Below, one piece after another: positions 51,372 to 62,224 of a stretch of DNA of 64,000 nt. Location of the stretch: positions 30,585,001 through 30,649,000 of the forward strand of contig CM068317.1 in assembly GCA_034766995.1 (NCBI GenBank), read 5' to 3'. The notes under the pieces are model-generated. The model saw only the letters and a program-made list of their open reading frames with translations. It did not search any database and was not told the origin of the DNA. This DNA comes from Acanthacorydalis orientalis. Its lineage: Eukaryota; Arthropoda; Insecta; Megaloptera; Corydalidae. The position numbers were made by a program, and so were the translations under genes. Positions within the stretch are counted from its first letter, which is position 1. Every line of letters starts with the position of its first letter.

Positions 51372-51373
<2 letters not shown>
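50780..51373. other. AT-rich DNA, no gene seen
   Basis: No recognisable feature. Confidence 0.35.

Positions 51374-51422
<49 letters not shown>
51374..51422. repeat. (TA)n microsatellite
   Basis: About 49 bp of TA preceded by CA units. Confidence 0.97.
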
Positions 51423-51424
<2 letters not shown>

Positions 51425-51505
51425 AGCTTATATAAATTTACTAATATATTTTTTACATTACTACTTTATTTAGAAACCATCAACTTTTCAAATATTAAAA
51501 AAATA

Positions 51506-51866
51506 CTAGTGATTCGGCCACTGCTCGCTGTGCTCTCCATCCCCGGACGGGAGGGTTTCGCTTGCCGATTGCTAACGCTCACTAGCCTCCTAACAGATAA
51601 TAGAAATTAACATATAATACACATAAATTATACGCATAAATTATACGCATAAAATGTAAATCATATTTTTTTATTGACAAAGTTTTCCAATGAATTAAGG
51701 TGAAGTTTATTCGATCACGCGATTCAAAGTAACCAGTCATAACACAGACTAAATGAGAAATATCATCCAATCAGAACACAGATCACGTGACTGATATCAA
51801 CCAATCGGAGAACGAATAAAAGTTACGGGACCGGCATCACTGTTTCATTTTTATAATATAGAAAGA
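51506..51866 (-). mobile_element. Helitron-like non-autonomous element
   Basis: On the minus strand it begins TCTTTCTATATTATAAAAAT (from 51866) and ends in CTAGT (51510-51506). Just before the end is a GC-rich segment (ccctcccgtccggggatgg, cagcgagcagtggccg). A 5' TC, an AT-rich 5' start, a GC-rich 3' region and a CTAG 3' end fit Helitron termini. The inside has a tandem of CATAAATTATACG units and two CCAAT-containing segments. There is no coding capacity. The ends are not confirmed by an empty site. Confidence 0.45.
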
Positions 51867-51879
51867 TAATATTCTTCTG

Positions 51880-52030
51880 TCACAAATGATTTATTTTCTC
51901 GTCCCACAACTGCAAACCTTTTTCTGATCAAAAATGTTAAATAAACAATTATTTATCATTTTTCATTGCTTCTCCTGTGCATTTAAAGGACGATGCTATT
52001 ATCCTCAGAAGATTCAAATACAGAAAAAAG
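51880..52030 (-). repeat. Foldback family F1, left arm
   Basis: CACAAATGATTTATTTTCTC, GTCCCACAACTGCAAACCTT, TTTCTGATCAAAAATGTTAA, GTGCATTTAAAGGACGATGC and TATTATCCTCAGAAGATTCA in order, adjoining the Helitron-like element. Confidence 0.65.
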
Positions 52031-52241
52031 TGAAAAATCAGAATCGGCGTTGTTTGAATACTTTTGCGTTGCTTATTTTTTAGTTTCCTGGAAAAACGTA
52101 TTACTGAAAATTAAATTTGTAATGATAAATGAAACATAATAGGTTTGATCAAATAAAATAGAGAAAGTTCTAAACCAACGCCTTTAATTTGAAGAGAAAA
52201 TTAGCATTTTGTTTAAATTTGCCAACTGTTCGAGTACTTTA

Positions 52242-52247
52242 TATATT

Positions 52248-52342
<95 letters not shown>
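52242..52342. repeat. (TA)n microsatellite
   Basis: About 100 bp of TA with two GT interruptions. Confidence 0.97.
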
Positions 52343-52346
<4 letters not shown>

Positions 52347-52557
52347 TCACTAAAAAAGAATGAAATAAATATGTTCTTTATTTCATTTCGTGTCCCTCGT
52401 TCTTAGTACTGAAATACATATGAATTTATTTACTTGTAAACTCATAGTCATGCCTGTTAAATGCTTGCCAAAATTTCGTTGAAATTAGCAAGTCTATTGT
52501 CATCAGATTCATCATATGCTAAAGGTGAATATGTAGACATGTGTATATATATATATA

Positions 52558-52563
52558 CTCGTA

Positions 52564-52635
<72 letters not shown>

Positions 52636-52641
52636 TACGAG
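52558..52641. repeat. 84-bp palindrome with (TA)n core
   Basis: CTCGTACTAA at 52558-52567 and TTAGTACGAG at 52632-52641 are perfect inverted repeats around a pure TA array, so the whole segment is self-complementary. A short TA run (52542-52556) precedes it. Confidence 0.95.
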
Positions 52642-53039
52642 AATTAAGGAAATTTGGTAACACATTCTGAAAAAATACACATTTAGAATTATTTTTCCCC
52701 AATATATACGGTTGTTCTATTTACTATAATGACAGAAAAAAAAACACATAGAAAAAAAATTATAGTGACCATGCGCACACATTTATTTACTATTCGCACA
52801 AAACATTCAAAATTCAATTTGCATAAATATGATAGTACGGCGATGCATCCAAAACAAGTTTCAATATTCAAATCAAGCAATAAATATCGTATAACAAACA
52901 CATACCATCAAAACACGTGGTCCACACACGATGTAATCACCAAAAAAAAAAATGTTACACACACACTCACGTTCACCTCATGCATGTATTCAGAATAGAT
53001 AGACACACACGCACGCACTTAACATACACAGCCGGCTAA

Positions 53040-53520
53040 ATGATAAAATACTTGATTTGCAACGAACAGGTTATGTGACATAACCTAACTTTGTTAAACG
53101 AGAGAGAGTGTTCGCAAACCGCGAATTGTGCGCGTTCCGTATAAACATATTAGCGAAAGAAAAACACAAACACGTACACTTGTTTTATTCGAAGGTCAGG
53201 TCATACACCTCAGTTTCAGTCAATGTCACAGCATAACGGAAAAGCAATCTTATAAAAAAGAAACGTTGCCGAATTTCGCACGTTTCCGTATTGACGTGTA
53301 CGATTTATGGCCGACTTTTTTTGCTAGGTGATGTTTCATCTCAGAACGCGCGGACTCGCTCGCACATAGGTACGTGCATTCATTCTTATCCAGACGCACG
53401 TCCAGAGATATATTCAGCGGACATCTTTCGTACACTGGCGTGCACTATTTTTGCAGTGCAGATTCCTGATGTACTCGTTTCTACCTATTGTTTATTGAAG
53501 TATTCAGCTGTATAGTATAG
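53040..53520. other. CpG-rich patch
   Basis: Clear CpG enrichment (ccgcgaattgtgcgcgttcc, gcacgtttccgtattgacgt, aacgcgcggactcgctcgca). Frames of 60-75 codons are open on both strands with no family match. Promoter or 5' exon character is possible. Confidence 0.3.
53068..53086. repeat. Perfect 19-bp palindrome
   Basis: AGGTTATGT and ACATAACCT around a single G, at the left edge of the CpG-rich patch. It could be a binding site, but no factor is assigned. Confidence 0.6.
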
Positions 53521-53688
53521 TCACAAATAATTCTTTAGTATATTATTGTCGCCTGGGATCCGAATAATTACACAAATGCTTGCCAAAAAAATCACGAAAC
53601 ACATTTTTGTTTTAATGGAATCGGTTAAAAATATATTCAAATAACTATATAACTATTTATAAACACCAGTTGGTGATTATAAATAGTA

Positions 53689-53702
53689 TATGTGTGTGTG
53701 TG

Positions 53703-53765
<63 letters not shown>

Positions 53766-53766
53766 T

Positions 53767-53847
<81 letters not shown>

Positions 53848-53862
53848 ATATATATGTGTATA

Positions 53863-53940
<78 letters not shown>

Positions 53941-53942
53941 CG

Positions 53943-53990
<48 letters not shown>
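53689..53990. repeat. 300-bp (TA)n array with GT interruptions
   Basis: The longest TA array in the window. It starts with GTGTGT, is broken by TTTA and by regularly placed GTAT or GTGTAT steps, and ends at a Helitron-like 3' terminus. Confidence 0.97.
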
Positions 53991-53993
<3 letters not shown>

Positions 53994-54062
53994 TAGGAGG
54001 CTTCGCCCCTTGCTCGCTACGATCACCAACGTTTATCACCAGTGCTCGCCCACTTGTCAATT
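53994..54062 (-). mobile_element. Helitron-like 3' end
   Basis: On the minus strand the sequence runs GATCGTAGCGAGCAAGGGGC and GAAGCCTCCTAGT. It contains a GGGGC-GAA-GCCTC hairpin immediately before a terminal CTAGT, which is the standard layout of a Helitron 3' end. A 5' end was not identified in the minus-strand upstream DNA. Confidence 0.45.
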
Positions 54063-54069
54063 ATAAGCC

Positions 54070-54429
54070 TTTTCATGTAACCGAGTGAAACAATAAACAT
54101 ATTTTTAGTTTTCCCAGATGTTCACTATTTGAGAGGAACTAAAACTACATCATAGTTGGAACAAATTAAAGAAAAAGACTGTTGTCTGGTTCTTGCACCC
54201 TCAGATACGGCATTAACATCATGGCAACAAACAAAAAATATGACCAAAACCTCAAATATGTGAAAAAAACACATATTTTTTAAAACTCATTTATACTATG
54301 TAATTATTATCGCAGAAATATTGCAATTTTGCTGTTTTATATATGAGATAAACTTAGATACCATGAAACCAGACGTCATAAGTAAATAAGTCGACGTCAT
54401 CGAAAATCTTTTATGGATAATCTTGATTT

Positions 54430-54434
<5 letters not shown>
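54070..54434. other. AT-rich DNA, no gene seen
   Basis: Possible body of the Helitron-like element. No motif seen. Confidence 0.3.

Positions 54435-54484
<50 letters not shown>
54435..54484. repeat. (TA)n microsatellite
   Basis: About 50 bp of TA. Confidence 0.97.
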
Positions 54485-54487
<3 letters not shown>

Positions 54488-54489
54488 GC

Positions 54490-55566
54490 ATGTGTAAGGA
54501 TGCCATAAATTGTAACAAACAAATCTATCGAGAAAAAAAATCGTGAGAATTCAACAAACATTAGATAAATTTTGAATTAACCAAGCCCAGTCGACAACAA
54601 TGGACACCGACTCAACTTCCAGTTCAGAATAAAAAATATTTATTATATATATTTAATGTATAAACGACTTATGTATATAATACTTTTTTAACTAATTTTA
54701 TTTATTACAATGAATTAAAAATTCTTTTTAAATTTTAATAATTAAACATTTCAATTTGTCTCACATTTCTCACTTTTCATGTTATATATTATTTATTTAG
54801 ATGAAACGAATTAAAAGAAGTCCTATAAAAATACTATGTATGTAACAGATTATTTCGATTTGGGTTAGCATTCTTTGGTATCAATTAACAACGCAAACCG
54901 AGGTTTTGGTTTACTAATGTTAGTTTTCAAAATTTTGATACGGTCCATATAAACTTCAAGAATGCTCATAAACTGAGAAAACTATCAAAATATGATAATA
55001 ATCTACTAAAATACGTGTTGAATCAGATCATATGTTGTGTGACCCGGTGTTTCTTGTGATCTTCTCGTACTGAGGCTCCTAAAAAGCTTCACTGAAAGCA
55101 CTTAATCATGAATCTGGGATTTTTGCTTATATCTGGAGCAATGTTCGTGGTCCCCCAACAGGGCTGCTTCCTGAAATTTAGTTAGTAGAAGTTTAGAGTG
55201 TTTACGAATATATATTATTAATCAGTATGCAACAGCTAAATAAGTTAGATTAGCTAACGCCTTCATTAATACTCGTTCTCCAATGCAGGTAACATCAGAA
55301 GTATTCGGTGATGAAATCATTTTCCCAAAACGTATGAACGAGTTTGTTCTTATTATCTTTGGTTGACCGTACGAACACTATTACAGTATCAATACCATTA
55401 GCATCTTATAAACCCGTCTATCGTATTAAGACGGAAATGGCGGTGTAGAGTGGTTTTACACCAAAAAATGCACCTTTATAATGAGAAGAATATATCAATT
55501 TTGAAACATTTCCAGTCACTTTATGTTAATTGTATGCACGGCATGCACAGGTGTGTCTGAGCCATC
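54490..55566. other. Mixed AT-rich and GC-richer DNA, no gene assigned
   Basis: From 55020 to 55480 the sequence is less AT-rich (gtgacccggtgtttcttg, gtggtcccccaacagggctg). No sustained frame or recognised domain on either strand. Confidence 0.3.
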
Positions 55567-55570
55567 TTAA

Positions 55571-55801
55571 CCCTTTATAGGCCTGTGGCAAATATTAATG
55601 TCACTACAAGATCGTTTTGATGAAGTGGTCGATATATTTACCCCCGTGCATACATATTCAATCATTTTCTTAAATGTTAGGTGGCATTATAATTGACCAC
55701 TCATTGAGGTTCATTACAAGCGATTACAATTTTTTTTTAATAATTTAATTAAATTAAATCAATATTTCATTAAAATGTAAAATACTTTTCACTATTAAGG
55801 G
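55571..55801. mobile_element. piggyBac-type MITE
   Basis: TTAA at 55567-55570 and 55802-55805 flank a 231-bp segment. It begins CCCTTTATAG and ends CTATTAAGGG, whose reverse complement CCCTTAATAG matches 9 of 10. A TTAA target duplication with CCCTT ends is the signature of piggyBac. There is no coding capacity. Confidence 0.7.
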
Positions 55802-55992
55802 TTAAGCACACACTCTGTATGACTTTTGCGGTACAGACACTTGTTAAGCATGACACTTGAGTACTTCAGTTCGTACGTCCATGCAAGCAGGAGCCAGTCG
55901 TGTACTTCGTTATTGAGTTCGCATCTCCAAGAATGCAAGGATCTGAACAAGGCACCACATTCTTCTTCTGCTCGTTCATTTTTACTTTCCAA
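55795..55992 (-). CDS. Unrecognised 65-codon frame, possible exon remnant
   Basis: The minus-strand frame begins MESKNERAEEECGALFRSLH and continues through a WRCELNNEV segment to CVLNP and a stop within the piggyBac-type terminal TTAA. Its codons look more balanced (gcc ttg ttc aga tcc) than the surrounding AT-rich chance frames, and the stretch has moderate GC. No family is recognised, overlapping frames on both strands are also open, and no splice sites are convincing. It is a weak candidate for a real or decayed exon. Confidence 0.15.
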   Translation of the reverse strand: MESKNERAEEECGALFRSLHSWRCELNNEVHDWLLLAWTYELKYSSVMLNKCLYRKSHTECVLNP

Positions 55993-56059
55993 GTACGTTT
56001 CAAGTTCAAAGTGAACTTACAGCTTCGTGTAGATGATTTTTGATTGCTGTAATTGCTTG

Positions 56060-56832
56060 TATACATCTGTGTTGTCCGAAAAGACCGTTATGTAGTTCCC
56101 TTATATACAACGATTACATCAGATTTTCAACAAACAATGGATAAATCAATATATAGACTCATATGTTAATGGTCTATATTTCAAGAAAATTTAGAACATG
56201 GCGAAAAGGAGAATATGATTGTTATTCAGTCTTCATATGATTTATTTCCACATATAACAAAGAAGACAATAAGAGCAGTTCCCTGTTATTAAGGCAAATA
56301 GTCCATCTTTTTTGTACCAAATTGGAACTGAGAACGAGAAAATGGATAATGTACAATAATTTGGAACAAAAAATGTCTTTTTCAAGTCAAACAATTCCAA
56401 AATTTAAGAAAATATTAGCACGGCAAAAAGTTTTTCTGGGATGTATCTGAATTCATTCCTTTGAATTACTGTAATGAAATAAACCCATAACTGTAGAGGT
56501 TTATTGCTGACCAATTACAGATATTAAACCAAAATTTGAAAGAACGCTCTAATTTCATTACTAAAAGGGAAAGAATTCTTCCAAAAAAAATTAACTCTTA
56601 AAATAATAAAAACAATTCTTCCAGGAAATAATTTATCAATAAATTTAGAAATTTTCAGTTTACACTTTTTACATAATACAGTTCTGAAATATTTGGAAGT
56701 AAGATTATGAAATTAATGTCAGGTCAACTAAATATATGCGTCCTAAAACCCCAATAACCAACCCACGATAAACTAAATATTTTTTTATTATATGTATCAA
56801 ACGTATTTCATAAAAATAATAATACATTTATT

Positions 56833-56839
<7 letters not shown>
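56060..56839. other. AT-rich DNA, no gene seen
   Basis: No recognisable feature. Confidence 0.4.

Positions 56840-56897
<58 letters not shown>
56840..56897. repeat. (TA)n microsatellite
   Basis: About 58 bp of pure TA. Confidence 0.97.
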
Positions 56898-56899
<2 letters not shown>

Positions 56900-57748
56900 G
56901 TATTAGAATGAGTAGAAAGACGGGTTATTGACCGGTATGTTATAAATTCTAATCAAATTTATAAATTGAAAACTAAAAAGTAACTGTCTAGACGTTTAAA
57001 TAACTTATGTCTTGACAGCGTTCTAAAACAACTTGAGTAAAATACAATAATTTATGTTTTCAGTATTTATTATAATAAATAAGTAATATTTGTGTGAATC
57101 CAAAGTTTTCCTAATCCAAAAGAAATAAAATAATTTTATTATCTTATTTTAAAATAAACAACTATATTTTTATTCATTTACACTTGAAGGAAAGAGCTAA
57201 ATAAAAATATACAGTAAGAAAAAATAATTTAATATTTTTAATAAAAATACATAAAATATTAAATTTTACATATTTTTTTAAAAAAAAAGATTTTAAGGTT
57301 TTTAGTTATCGTTTATTTTTATCAAGTGAATTTAATTACAGTGTTTCATAATTTTAATAAACGAATAGTTATTATCTATAATTTAATATTAGTACAGATT
57401 AAAATATTTTTAAAACTTACTACATTAACAGTTAAATGTTATGTCAAGTAGGGTAATTATTTTGTAATAATAACTGTAATAATACAGCTAAAATAATTAT
57501 TTCAATCATAAAACAATTATGTCAGTAGAGGAAATCACTTTAGAATCATTGTAAGCATGAATTAAAGAGCAATTACTTTACATATGTAATAAAAATAGGT
57601 CAATTTATATAATAATAGTTATTCAGAAAAGTAATTATAAAAATGAACCATTATGAGAATTTCGGTCTGAAAAAATTTTTTTAAGTCATTTTATTTATAA
57701 TAGCAGGAAGTTTACGACGTAAAAACGAAACAATAACAGGAAATTAGC

Positions 57749-57750
<2 letters not shown>
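56900..57750. other. AT-rich DNA, no gene seen
   Basis: No recognisable feature. Confidence 0.4.

Positions 57751-57751
<1 letters not shown>

Positions 57752-57793
<42 letters not shown>
57752..57793. repeat. (TA)n microsatellite
   Basis: About 42 bp of pure TA, about 90 bp before an F1 element. Confidence 0.97.
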
Positions 57794-57796
<3 letters not shown>

Positions 57797-57884
57797 ATAC
57801 TTTTTTATGACAATATTAAAATTTTACTGTAAGTCAAAACATACTGAATTTTACAAAATTTCATAACTAATGTTCATTTTCATA

Positions 57885-58175
57885 AATGAGTTTTTAATTG
57901 TATGCAAACCACACTTTTGTTTCGACCAAAAATATACAACAAATGATTATTGATTATTTTTGATAATTTCTAATGTGTATTTCGATGGTGATGTCATCAT
58001 TCTGAGAGTATTAAGGCACATATAAATTGTTTGTACTTTAGCGCTCTAATTAGGATTGGCTCGCCGTTGATATGCGTATAAATAACCATCCAAAATTATT
58101 GACATTCAATTATTAAACACTTTTGGTCAGAAAAAGTGTAAATCGTGAAGGAATGAATAACTAACTGGTATGAAT
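57885..58175. mobile_element. Foldback family F1, two-arm copy
   Basis: The left arm is CATAAATGAGTTTTTAATTG, GCAAACCACACTTTTGTTTC, GATTATTGATTATTTTTGAT, GTGTATTTCGATGGTGATGT and CATCATTCTGAGAGTATTAA. The right arm is GCGCTCTAATTAGGATTGGC, TCGCCGTTGATATGCGTATA, AATAACCATCCAAAATTATT, AATTATTAAACACTTTTGGT and CAGAAAAAGTGTAAATCGTG. It is a clear inverted pair. Confidence 0.7.
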
Positions 58176-58529
58176 AAATTTAAACAAAGTATCAGAAACT
58201 GTATCTTGAAACATTTTTATATTTTTGTGTAATTACAAGAAAGAAAATACAATTAAATGAACATCTTCTTATACATAAATGATTAAGTATAAATCGGAGT
58301 TAAAATAAAAAATGTGTACGCAAAAAATGATTAGAAAATTTATATTTTTTAAAAGAATGTAAATATAAAACACTGAATAAAAAAAGAATCTTTACTTTTC
58401 TAAATAAAAAGAAATAATTTTATTTGAAAACATAGAAAATAATATTTTGAAAAAATAATATACTGTTTAGCATAATTACTTTTATTTAATATTAATTTTA
58501 ACTTTCTTCTATTAATGATGAATCATGTT

Positions 58530-58640
58530 GAATAGAGATGATATACGTTGTCCTGGTAGTCTTCATCTTTTTGGATCAGATATCTGTTTTCTAGTACTAG
58601 TTTTGGTACCTGTCCCACTTTCAAGTAGATGCTGAAGAAT
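58530..58640 (-). repeat. Foldback family F2, degenerate arm
   Basis: TGTTTTCTAGTACTAGTTTT followed by GGTACCTGTCCCACTTTCAA and GTAGATGCTGAAG follows the order of an F2 arm. No partner arm is recognisable. Confidence 0.35.
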
Positions 58641-58739
58641 AATTTATCAAATAGCAAAAAAAATATAGACTGATATTGGAGATTTGACCAAAAATACTTG
58701 GAATAGCGTTATAAAACTTTATTTATAAAAAAAATCTTA

Positions 58740-59350
58740 AATTAAAATGATCTCTTTCTAAATAGTCCACTACATCTGCCAACCACCACTCTCAATGCCT
58801 TTTCTCTTGTAGAAACTTTTAGGAATCGTTCCTAGATCAGCCTCCAATTTTTTATCTCTTCAATTAACAAACTCTTTAGTTTTGGAGATAAAAAGAATTC
58901 ATACGGAGCCACGACAGGTGAGTACTGTGAGTGGGGTATGAGGATAATTCTCTTATTCGACAAAAATTATCGAACCAGAAGGGAAACACAAGGTGGTGTG
59001 TTATCGTGATGTAACATTCACGGTCCATTTTCCAACTTTGTCTGCTTATTATTGACTGAATCGGGAAACTGCTTTAGAACATCAAGAAAAAAATGTTGAT
59101 TTACTGTTTAACCTTTCAGTACCCATTCATAATGAGAAAGATTTAAGTATCGAAAGAATTAGAAGTTTGAAGGCCTACCTAGTCTTTCATCATCTTTGAT
59201 TGAATTTCTATTGTCCTTAACTTTTTTAAAACGACTTTTTTTACTTTAATTACTTTGGTAAACTGTAATTATTTGCATTAAGGAGTAGTTGATATCGGCC
59301 AAAATTATTTTCCAAGAATCTTCGGACATCTTGGTTAAAAGATATAGCCC
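58740..59350 (-). pseudogene. Degenerate mariner-type transposase, internally deleted
   Basis: Reading the minus strand downward from 59350, the order is an N-terminal MSEDSW-like start and NSIKDDERLGRPS (the linker motif, about 59190). A jump follows to HYEWVLKG-TVNQHFFLDVL, MLHHDNTPP with the second catalytic Asp, VSLLVR-FLSNKRII, and YSPVVAPYEFFLSPKLKSLL. There the third acidic position is E where the family has D. Next comes a KNWRLI-ERFLK-like stretch toward the C-terminus. The first catalytic Asp region is deleted and several stops interrupt the frame. The motifs match insect mariner-like transposases with GxTVNQxFYLxVL and HHDNAPxH. It is a different lineage from the copies at 15861, 18000 and 21862. 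Confidence 0.75.
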
Positions 59351-59699
59351 TGTGAAATTTTTTCCCATCAATATTTTAGAGTGGATTCACTAAACTATTT
59401 CTCAGACAGGAATTTTTGAAAATAGGTGGGACATACGTATTACGTTAGTAACGAAAGGGTTTAAGTGCCAAATCCACTCAATATATGTGCCCTGACTCGC
59501 GGTATCTTCTCCAAAAGTTGAAGAGTTTCTGTCTTTTCAAGTTTGAAACAAAATTTCATATAGAGTCGCTGCTTTTTAATCAGTTCTATCATAAAATCGT
59601 CTAGGTAAAGAAAATCAAATTACGAAAACCATTATTACTCTATAAAAAAATTACCTTTCGATACGAATTTAATGGTAGTGAATTCGCAGTTGATGGTCG

Positions 59700-60956
59700 G
59701 ATCATACCATGTCACTAGTTTCTCTCTCTAGTTTTTAAATATTGAATTTTAAGTGCAGTTTGAATATTTTTTTAAACGCCCTAAATATAAGGAAATTATT
59801 TTTATTATGGAATTATATGGAAATTGACATCAGCCACTATATATTTATAGCCATATTGTTAACCTTTATATCATATGAAATCATTTTAGTGACTGTATAT
59901 CGGTAATAGGGTTTTGACCACAAGAAATGTAGTTGGAAATTAATTTTTATCAATATGGTTTATTTTAACTATGGTTACTCGTAATACTACCGATAGTTGA
60001 CTATTTTTACTACCGAAATTGACAATGATTTAATAAATTATAAATACTATTTTTTATTTAGAATTATTCAATTATTGATTTTTGAAAATTAGATAATTTA
60101 AAACAGACATTAAAAAGAATTAATTCCATTTTTTTACTACTATTATAAATATTTATTTCTATTCTATTCAACATTTGTACATAAATTGTAATCAATACAT
60201 TTAATATATTATATATATATATATAATAATTATGTAGAAATGCTCCAAATATTATAAATTCTTATTTCGAAAAACGTACAAGTTTAAATTTTTACACATG
60301 AGAATGATTATTTTTACTCTACACGTAGTGAAATTCTATGCACAAATGTAGAATAGAGAAATTTCTATCAGAATCGTTTACCGTTTTTAATTTCATTGAT
60401 TGAAGAAGAGAGTTACCACGATGTTTATTTGTGTAATCAGTTCATTCGTTATAGATTTGTATCTTAACCTTACTTGGAAATCAACTTTCGCGATATTTTA
60501 TTGGAATTCTTCAGAAAATTACGCCGCAGGACCTTGTATTTTTTTTCTAAACATAAATACATAAATGTTTTGAGTTGAAATCGGAATGTAGGTTAATAAA
60601 AATGCAGGTATGCGAAAAATCATGTCGAGAATCACAAATATTCCAATAATTGTTTATCTTTGATAATACACTTGTAGTATAATATAATAGTTGTGTATAC
60701 AGATGGGTTGAAGTATATTGTAAACATTTATCCATTTATATATATATATATATTCATACATTTGTATATGTATACAGTAAGCCTATTTTTGACCACTCGG
60801 TGATTTGAGGTATCTAGTACTTTGATAAAATTTCAGTTTATTTGTTTATTAGCAATTTAAATGCTGCGCAAATAAAATAAATAGTTTGACATCATTCCGA
60901 TTTTTTTTAATTTAACAAACTATTCTATAAATCAAAACAATAACAAATCATTTACT

Positions 60957-60957
<1 letters not shown>
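59700..60957. other. AT-rich DNA, no gene seen
   Basis: Only short TA runs at 60210-60225 and 60737-60752 are notable. Confidence 0.4.

Positions 60958-61034
<77 letters not shown>
60958..61034. repeat. (TA)n microsatellite
   Basis: About 75 bp of TA ending exactly at the second internally deleted mariner. Confidence 0.97.
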
Positions 61035-61039
<5 letters not shown>

Positions 61040-61550
61040 TGTAAAAATTAATTCGATGCCATTAAATTTAATCAATCATAACTCAGTTTTAAATTAAAAT
61101 ATTTGCTCGTCGTTTTAGGAATTTGAAGTGTCAACCGTAACATTTAAAAACACTATATATCTGACCAAACAGTTAGCATAACCTCACAAAATAGTAGTGA
61201 ACACGATGGCGTCCGAAAGGTAACATATTAGGCATTGTATACTTTTTGCATTTTCGTTCAAAAAAGTGTTGTAGAAACAGCGTAAATGATTTGTTCAGCT
61301 TTTGGGAAAAGGTTTGGTGACAGATAAAACATGCAAAAAATACTAAAACATTAAAAGAGGCCCGAAAAGGTATGATTTAATCGATTGGAAACTACCATCG
61401 TTTTTTCGACAAGCGATTCGTCATTTACCCGACAGATGGTACAAAGTTGTATAAAATAATGGAGAATATTTTGTGGATCGAAATGTATTCCATTTTTTTG
61501 TAAACATTCATTTTCTATAAAAAAGGCATCGAATTAATTTATACACTTAA
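61035..61550 (+). mobile_element. Internally deleted mariner, copy 2
   Basis: It is about 516 bp between two TA arrays. The left end is TTAGATGTAAAAATTAATTC. The reverse complement of the right end is TTAAGTGTATAAATTAATTC, followed by GATGCC at both ends. It is similar to 21862-22362 along its length, with the same missing middle. Confidence 0.85.
61206..61505 (+). pseudogene. Transposase remnant of internally deleted mariner
   Basis: The start reads MASER, then a stop, then HIRHCILFAF, the mariner first helix. After frame breaks it continues as LGKGLVTDKTCKKY, the end of the first helix-turn-helix. Past the junction near 61335-61390 the reading LPSFFRQAIRHLPDRWYKVV, then NNGEYFVD, is an unmistakable mariner C-terminus. 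The catalytic domain is absent. Confidence 0.85.
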
Positions 61551-61584
61551 TATGTATATATATATATATATATATAAATATACA

Positions 61585-61665
<81 letters not shown>
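61551..61665. repeat. (TA)n array with interruptions
   Basis: TA runs with GTAT, AAAT and ACAT steps, starting at the right end of the deleted mariner. Confidence 0.97.
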
Positions 61666-61669
<4 letters not shown>

Positions 61670-62222
61670 TTAGAATTTTAAACATGAACGTTTATAAAAA
61701 AGTCATAAAGAAGCGTCTAGATAAATTACATATATTTGTTGTTAAATCTATGAATATTATTTTTGAAAAAAGAGTCGAGGAACAAAATTTCTCAAACGAT
61801 TTAATACCGCAGATATCATAAAACCGCCTTAATCAAAATGTTAAATAATAAATAGTGTTTATTTCCACATACAACTACGCACGTAGATATGAATGAGTAA
61901 AAAATACTTCTAAGGAAAGTTTCAGTGATTATGAACTGTTATCTACGCTTGCACTCTTAAAATAATAATATTCCAATAGAAACACGCATTTATGTATCAA
62001 AACAGACGATAAGAAATTATTGGATAAACAGTTCTAACTCGATAATCCGAAATAGAAAATTTTGTTTTTTCATAGTCAACTTTTTCGTATAATCGAATAA
62101 AGTAAAATAATATAATGAAATTCTCGTCATTTGGTTACATTTTGGAATTTTTATTCAATTAAAAAACAATGTGAAAATATATTTGAAAAAGAGAAAGATC
62201 AATTCATTTTCAATTTAAAAAA
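61670..62222. other. AT-rich DNA, no gene seen
   Basis: No recognisable feature. Confidence 0.4.
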
Positions 62223-62224
62223 AT

